Of a DNA stretch of 12,996 nt, positions 7,683 through 12,996 are shown one piece after another. Under the pieces are notes generated by a model. That model ran no database searches. It saw nothing but the letters and a program-made list of their open reading frames with translations, and had not been told where the DNA came from. Numbering within the stretch: position 1 is the first letter of the stretch; each line of letters opens with the position of its first letter. The position numbers were made by a program, and so were the translations under genes. This stretch comes from Euperipatoides rowelli. Lineage: Eukaryota; Onychophora; Udeonychophora; Euonychophora; Peripatopsidae. The stretch lies in assembly GCA_003024985.2 (NCBI GenBank), contig PXIH01S0017717.1. One strand, written 5' to 3'.

Positions 7683-9338
7683 TGAACTCCTACTTTTGTA
7701 TTTGCAATTTTTGATGTCTTGGTGAAGTCTTTATGTGAAAGCTTAAAAGCATCCAAAAATATTGTATCAGTGCCCTACTTTTCATATTACTTGCACTAAA
7801 TCTATTCCTACAACCATTTTATTTGCTCTTCATTTGTCCTTTTTTTTGTAACTTTTTTTTTTAAATATTTATCTTTAACAGCTTATACAGTATGTCTGAT
7901 AGTCTTAAGATCTTTATCTCCTTTATATACAGGTTTAACAACAGCATTACACCTTATTGTTTGTTTCTTTGTTTTAAAGTTCTGTAAAACACTATGAGTG
8001 TTGATATAGTTTCCCATGGAACAACACATGACCCCTTGCAAAGCACAGACTCCACTTTGTAGATCACCGGTCTACATAGGCTAAATATATATTTTTTGAA
8101 TAATACATAGGCTTATGCTGTGAAAACAACTGCTGTTTATAATTCATTGTAATATTTGATATTTATGAATATTTGACTAGTATTTGCCAAGCAAACCTTT
8201 CCGCACAGATTACTAAAAAACAAACATATGTATGCATGCATGTAGCTTATGTATAGTATGTGGGAAATATGCTTTATGACATGTGCTTTTCAGCTTCTCT
8301 ATCTTTTTTGTTCATGCCTTGGCCAAAAATTCCATAGTTTTGGTCACTCTTGTTTGACTAGATGGCACACAATTCACATGAATAATGAATAATGGCAACC
8401 TTATGTTTTTATTTACAGCCTTAACTTCATCCTAACGCTCAACTCTAACCCTTATTTAATAAATAACTATGCCTGAACCCTAATGATAATAAAGATGTGG
8501 AATATACCTGCTTGATCAATTTTACATTATTACCTTCTGCCCAAAACCATTAATTAATTAGCAGATGCTATTTTAGTAATCCGTGCTGAAAGTTACTTGG
8601 CAGACACTTTTAATATTTGTATTTTTTTTTTTACATTGAATAAATTATTCAAATATTTGTATTTTTAATTAATTTTGCATAAATAAAATGAACCTATTTA
8701 AAAAAAGAAAGAAAAGCTTCTAGTGTATAAAATTGAGTTGAGTAAAATATCTGCAAAGTGACTAGCAAATTATTGAACCAATTCTTATGAGCTTTTATTT
8801 TAAGAAAATAGAACATTCAATGAACATTATTATTGGTCTATTCTGAGTGCCATCACCAGTTAAGTGATAGAGGAACAAAGGTGTCAAGATTACAAGTTAT
8901 CATTTTTTATAGGCAGTAGGTGTGAAGTAAATATAATATTATTATTGGATGATTAGAGCAACTTTCAAAAGACTAGGTTACATTGCATGAAAAAAGAAAG
9001 ATGTTAAAATTGAAGGTATAAGTATAAAATTAAATTTGAAACATATTTCACAAATCTGTTTATCTATCCTACTTTCCATATTAAAAAAATAATGAAAATG
9101 TAAAGATAGATAATAAAGGATTGAATAAAGATTTATTTTATTTGAAGAAAAAAAATATTTTAATCCTCCAGCTGCACATCCCACTATTTTTACATGGAAA
9201 TAATTCTTAATAATTTTGAGCAAAATAGCGTAATGCAATTATTTTACTTTATTCTACTGCTTATCCTGAGTTTTTAGTGTTTAACAGTTTCATTCAACTA
9301 GTTCTAGCTTTTCATTACTAGAAGGCTCTAAAAGATGG
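7683..9338. other. AT-rich stretch with one GC-richer patch, no supported gene
   Basis: The patch at about 7985-8095 is less AT-rich. It contains TGTAGA (8058-8063) and TCTACA (8071-8076), inverted around seven bases, and a 22-codon frame beginning MEQHMTPCKAQ at 8019. It may be an old repeat, but I cannot assign a family. A short TGCA repeat lies at 8230-8241. The 86-codon minus-strand frame at 8978-9238 is F/Y/I-rich and shows no support. Confidence 0.5.
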
Positions 9339-9373
9339 GTGTCACTAGAGGTGTCACTGTAGAGTCACTGTAG
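9339..9373. repeat. Short tandem repeat, three copies of 11-12 bp
   Basis: GTGTCACTAGAG, GTGTCACTGTAG and AGTCACTGTAG follow one another directly. The run is too short to classify. It may be the remnant of a simple repeat at a retrotransposon end. Confidence 0.6.
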
Positions 9374-9412
9374 ATTTCTAGTCAGAATTTAGTGACATTA
9401 TTATAATTTTGC

Positions 9413-9431
9413 AGAATACACAATGTATTCT
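9413..9431. repeat. Perfect 8-bp stem-loop
   Basis: AGAATACA and TGTATTCT are exact reverse complements around CAA. It is one of several small palindromes clustered between 9300 and 10730. Confidence 0.45.
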
Positions 9432-9454
9432 CTATGGGGAAATATTTGGAAATA

Positions 9455-9629
9455 TTGCAAAATATTTAAAAAAATGTGTATAATTTTTAAAATATTGGCT
9501 AATTTTTATATTTTAAAGTGGTAATTTTGAATATTTGGGTAAGGTATTTTATATTTTAAACTTTTGTTGTTTTTTATTTTTTAAAAAAAGTAAAATTTAA
9601 ATACACATTTTTTAAAATATTTTTGTCAA
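9455..9629. repeat. AT-rich inverted-repeat element, possible MITE
   Basis: The arm at 9455-9481, running from TTGCAAAATATTT to ATGTGTAT, matches the reverse complement of 9601-9629 with two small indels and almost no substitutions. The matching includes the less trivial ATGTGTAT/ATACACAT portion. About 119 bases of very AT-rich DNA separate the arms. No clear target-site duplication is visible. It may be a miniature inverted-repeat transposon or a chance fold helped by low complexity. Confidence 0.35.
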
Positions 9630-9675
9630 ATAATTACACAGCTGAAGGGTACTGTGTAGGTACTAGGTACCTATA

Positions 9676-10015
9676 ATATTTGGTCATATACAATTGCCTT
9701 TCATCATTAACTGGATTGAATCTACCCAACAGAAAGAGTACAACTGTTAAAACATCCTATTAAAAATTCCATTCATGATTTTCATTGTGCTAATGGTGTA
9801 CCACAGGGAACCAACCTGAACGACCTAATTTTTGCCATACCGTATTAAGAATATAGTCCTTAATTTTCAGTTTCACTTAAAGTATGTAGGTAATTTACCA
9901 TATCATATGTGCTGAATCAACTCAGTTATTATCTACCTCAAAATTTATAGGATTCCTTAGTTCTCAAGTCAAAGTAATCAACAAGCCCATCAACTCCAGC
10001 AAATGATGTTTGAAA
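9676..10015 (+). pseudogene. Degenerate non-LTR retrotransposon reverse transcriptase fragment
   Basis: Three conserved blocks of a LINE reverse transcriptase appear in order on the plus strand, in two reading frames. First, FGHIQLPFIINWIES (9679-9723) matches the region before the characteristic WI.S.L..R.Q segment. Second, after a frame change, 9720-9848 gives KNSIHDFHCANGVPQGTNL and DLIFAI; GVPQG[ST] followed by a hydrophobic LLF-type stretch is diagnostic of non-LTR reverse transcriptases. Third, another frame change leads to FHLKYVGNLPYHMC at 9871-9912, in the place of KYVDDLT, about 29 residues after GVPQG, close to the spacing in the family. Both catalytic aspartates are lost (GGT AAT instead of two Asp codons). 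Weak likeness to the following region continues to about 10015. The combination of GVPQGT and KYVDD resembles CR1/L2/Jockey-type elements. No endonuclease part or 3' end is visible. It is a dead fragment. Confidence 0.75.
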
Positions 10016-10062
10016 AGTAGTTTGTTTAAACTACAATTACTTTACAAAAGTAATTTTTCAAA
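10009..10062. repeat. Perfect three-way-junction fold
   Basis: TTTGAAA (10009-10015) pairs with TTTCAAA (10056-10062), enclosing two complete hairpins. GTAGTTT/AAACTAC (10017-10034) has a GTTT loop. AATTACTTT/AAAGTAATT (10035-10055) has an ACA loop. Every stem is perfect and only base 10016 is left at the junction. Both strands can form it. Confidence 0.7.
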
Positions 10063-10674
10063 AAATACTTTCTAAATACAGTACATCAAAATATAATACT
10101 GTATAGGCTATATCCTATTTGAAGTCTGAATACTTAGATACAAAAAGTTCTTTGTTTATAAAAGATGTTCTCTTACTCATAAAATTCGATTTTATATGCA
10201 TTTTAAAAAGGGTGAAATATTTATTGTAAAATTGTCAAAAAAAGTTATACTGGTACATTAGTATTATCTTTGATTTATTTACAGATTCAATCTGTTCTCC
10301 ATTCATAACAATTTGGATTAATTCTATGGATAAGGCGCAAAAGGACTGTACTGTGTTTGATAATGCTTGAGCACATAATCTGACATCATGAAAAATTAGT
10401 GTAGTGAAAACAATAAAACTTTCTTAAAACAATTTCCAGGTATAGATAATAGACAAAATATAGATTAGTCTTTAGATTGGATATTTGCTTAAAAAGTAAT
10501 GTTGTGTTGGTTTTACTAATCTGTGGTCTGTTTACAGAGAAAATTAAATATTGGTTAGAGGGAGATATAAAAGTAGTGAAATATAATCACTGCAACTAGA
10601 TGTTTTTTTGTACCAGAATACAAATAAAACTACTTTGCTGTAAATGTGAAACTACTCAATCACAACTCACAAAA

Positions 10675-10718
10675 AAGTAGTGTGCTACATTAATGGCACT
10701 ACAGGTAGTGCACTACTT
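10675..10718. repeat. 14-bp stem-loop with internal 12-bp palindrome
   Basis: AAGTAGTGTGCTAC (10675-10688) pairs along its full length with GTAGTGCACTACTT (10705-10718), two pairs being G-U type. GTAGTGCACTAC at 10705-10716 is itself a perfect palindrome. The CCCTG terminus follows at 10724-10728. Confidence 0.65.
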
Positions 10719-10736
10719 CTGAACCCTGACTTTACC

Positions 10737-12467
10737 AAGTAGGGTATAAGGAACATTTGATATAAAAATTTATCCTTCCTGCCAAACAATATAAACAACT
10801 CTGTCTAATTTATTGGTACTAGTTTCAACAATAGTAATATCAGCTAAATGTCAAATAACTATTTACATTGTGTATAAATATGTTATCTAATATTGTATTT
10901 TTCATTGCTATCAATTATATGTACTCATTCCTTATCGTATCAAGTTCTATATTCTTTGGGACAAGGACTTAACTTATTTTTGCATTCCTATTTGACTGTT
11001 GTATCTTTTCATGATATAGCCTATATTCTAATAGTTATAGAATGCATTAGATGGAAACCCTATTNAGAGTTCTAAGAGTTGATATATAAGGTCCTTGCTA
11101 AAATTAAAAGTTATACATTTGTCTGAAACAGAATAAAGACATTGCTTTTTAACTTATTAAATTCTAAATATTGACATGTCTATTGTTATTTGTAAATCCC
11201 TGTGGTAGCACCTGTAGGATTTTACTTAAATATTCCTACTGTCAACTAACCTTCTCTCCTTCCACTAGCCCAAGGATTTATCTAATGCTGAAAAAAATTC
11301 CCCGGTATTAAGAATCTAACAGTAGCCTATATAGTGAGCTTAAAAATCGGCCAAAAACGATTAGAACTAATTCAGTGATTATAATAATTTGATGTATTTT
11401 CTAATCTAAGCCTGAACAATATTGTCTGCTATGGGCTAATGAATACTACTACTAATATAATTGAGCCGAATAATAATAAAACAAATAGGCCCTACAGTCA
11501 TATATCATACATTTATTATATTCTCTTAAGTATATAATTTTAATCTAAGCTGGGAAAATATCACCAGCTTTTTTAATACAGTATGGAAAATAGAAGTATC
11601 TAAAAACAATAATAATAATAATTACATTTTTTATTTACTTCGTTTATTTAAAAATCAATAATACAAAATATATAAATTGAAGATTTCAACAGAACTATTA
11701 TTGTCTGTTTAAAGCATCCTGAATTAGTGAAATAACATAGCAATGACAAAAGTACGTTAACAACAAGTAACATTTTTAAATAATAAAGTAATATAGAACA
11801 TCTTTAATTCATTCAGGTAATGTAATTTTAAAAAAAATGGAGAGAAATATTCGATATGGAAAACTAATATTAGAAACTAAGTACAACAAAAAATCCCGCC
11901 CCCCTTTTGGTTGAAAAAGGCAATATTTAAAATTAAACAAAAACATAAATAAGTTTATTTATCCATAGTTTAAAATACAAATTTCAATTGTTCTTAACTT
12001 ACATGTTATTTAATGAAATTATAATTTAGTGTTGTTGATAATTGATAGATGGTTGCCTTATTATTCAGAATTTTAATAAGTATTCACTACGCTTAAAATT
12101 ATTTACGATAAAATAATTATTTTTATCTATTTTTCATTTGTGTACATAATGAACTACCATACCAAATAACTGATCATTTATTATAATTGTAATTTCATTT
12201 TTATTTGTTTTAACTTTATTTAATATTTTATCCTATGAAATTCAACTACGATTATTTGACTTTTCCAAATAATTAACATAAAAATTTCTTTAAGAATCAT
12301 TTTTGTATCATTCTTGATGAATAGTTGNATAATTAAATAAACGCCTTTTTTTCTACTCTAATAGAAAATAAAGAAATAGATGGAATGATCATGGGTGGAC
12401 GAACGGATGAGCGATTGGTACACACTCAATAGATAAACATATATCTATCAATTTATATTATCTAGAT
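10737..12467. other. AT-rich stretch without a supported gene
   Basis: It contains five AAT units at 11608-11622, a C-rich tract (CCCGCCCCCC) at 11895-11904 and two N bases (11065, 12328). The 60-codon plus-strand frame at 10893-11075 crosses an N and has random AT-rich composition. No gene, RNA or transposon body was recognised. Confidence 0.6.
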
Positions 12468-12552
12468 CAAGGGTGGTCAACAAGGGAAGGTGAAATTACC
12501 CCCTAGTTTGGAATTTTATGGTGTCAAGGGGGGGGGGGGGGGATTAAGACCA
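12468..12552 (+). mobile_element. Possible hAT-like terminus next to a G run
   Basis: CAAGGGTGGTCAAC at 12468-12481 resembles the CAGGGGTGGTCAACC/CAGTGGTTCTCAACC terminal repeats of many hAT transposons. It is followed by AATTACCCCCTAGTTT, a C-rich block often seen inside such ends. Fifteen consecutive G lie at 12528-12542. No partner terminus or target duplication was found, so this can only be a truncated relic. Confidence 0.22.
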
Positions 12553-12996
12553 CTATTCAACAAAGTGTGATTTCCTGTAGATTATATGCAACCTATAGAA
12601 TTATAGTTTGTCTTTAATTTAATCTGTGATATTTAATTTTTCAAAGATAAAACTATCACACGTTTCTCATTGACAGTAAGTAATCTTTAAGATCAGAATA
12701 AAATAAATTATAATACCCTGGCGGCGTTATATTGAACTTTTTGTTTATTGAGGTATAATACTTCAGTAACTCTAATTATATTCAAGTTTTAATATAGAAA
12801 AATACGATTTTCAATATTATATGCACATTATTAACAATCTTGTGAGGGGCGGGTGACATTCTGAAATAATGACGAAAAGGAGGAATGAGGCAAAAAAAAA
12901 TTAAATAATCACAGTTATTAATATTATTACCATTAAAATTGTTAATATTTTTTTTTTTTTATAAAATAAATTTCCTCTCCAAGAGGAGAAGAAATG
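12553..12996. other. AT-rich stretch without a supported gene
   Basis: A purine-rich patch with GAGGGGCGGG lies at about 12844-12890, and a T run at about 12949-12960. Near the window end, CCTCT and AGAGG (12973-12985) form a five-base stem around CCA. Nothing coding was recognised. Confidence 0.5.

Larger units (their letters stand above)
10009..10728. mobile_element. Possible non-autonomous hAT-like element, about 720 bp
   Basis: Foldback sequences rich in AGTAGT/ACTACT lie at both ends: a double hairpin at 10009-10062 and a palindromic stem at 10675-10718. Further AAGTAGTG or ACTACTTT copies occur at about 10571-10580, 10629-10636 and 10650-10656. The right end, read inward on the minus strand, is CAGGGTTCAGAAGTAGTGCA. 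CAGGG-type termini and subterminal AGTAGT repeats are features I associate with hAT DNA transposons. The left terminus is not clear; a weak candidate CAGC is at 9997-10000. No 8-bp target duplication could be matched to the bases after 10728. There is no transposase ORF. The left foldback abuts the LINE fragment, so the element may have inserted into it. Confidence 0.4.

Noticed and set aside
8411-8485. CCTAA-like words (ACCCTAA, CTAACCC) considered as interstitial telomere repeat
   Set aside because: The words are irregularly spaced and not in tandem.
8978-9238. 86-codon minus-strand ORF
   Set aside because: Composition is that of translated random AT-rich DNA; no poly(A), splice or homology support.
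10893-11075. 60-codon plus-strand ORF crossing an N
   Set aside because: Random-looking composition and an undetermined residue; no other support.

Overview
This window looks like AT-rich, gene-poor nuclear DNA from an invertebrate animal. By eye the GC content is roughly 27-30%. Stop codons are dense in all six frames, no convincing multi-domain gene is present, and there are many short A/T runs. Several old transposable-element relics and one minisatellite can be recognised. Four isolated N bases (4151, 6967, 11065, 12328) point to a draft assembly. Nothing looks prokaryotic: there are no operons, no ribosome-binding-site-spaced genes, no tRNA or rRNA gene and no CRISPR array. I cannot name the species. 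AT-rich intron or intergenic DNA of a mollusc, cnidarian or insect would fit.

Layout. At 1-240 there is a small purine-rich ORF with a downstream AATAAA. At 1660-1850 lies a sharply GC-richer island that resembles a minus-strand terminal coding exon: acceptor, open frame, stop and two poly(A) signals. However, it is also open in a plus frame. At 3429-3584 on the minus strand is a 51-residue ORF with strong codon periodicity. At 4190-4375 and 7556-7682 on the plus strand, good polypyrimidine/AG acceptors lead into short open frames. At 6461-7015 there is a minisatellite of about six diverged units of 100-106 bp.

The segment 9455-10728 is the richest part. It begins with an AT-rich inverted-repeat element (9455-9629). 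A degenerate non-LTR retrotransposon reverse-transcriptase fragment follows (9676 to about 10015). It carries the GVPQGT motif and a decayed YVDD catalytic box, now YVGN. Next come AGTAGT-rich foldback sequences ending in a CAGGGTTC-like terminus (10009-10728), probably a non-autonomous hAT-type element lying against the LINE fragment. Another possible hAT-like end, beside a run of 15 G, is at 12468-12552.

Scattered stem-loops were found at 787-853, 2446-2470, 7184-7248 and 9413-9431. The two near 65 nt have precursor-miRNA-like geometry, but sequence alone does not show that they are transcribed. I found no evidence of a new multi-gene system. The coding candidates are short and low confidence; the best-supported calls are the minisatellite and the LINE fragment.
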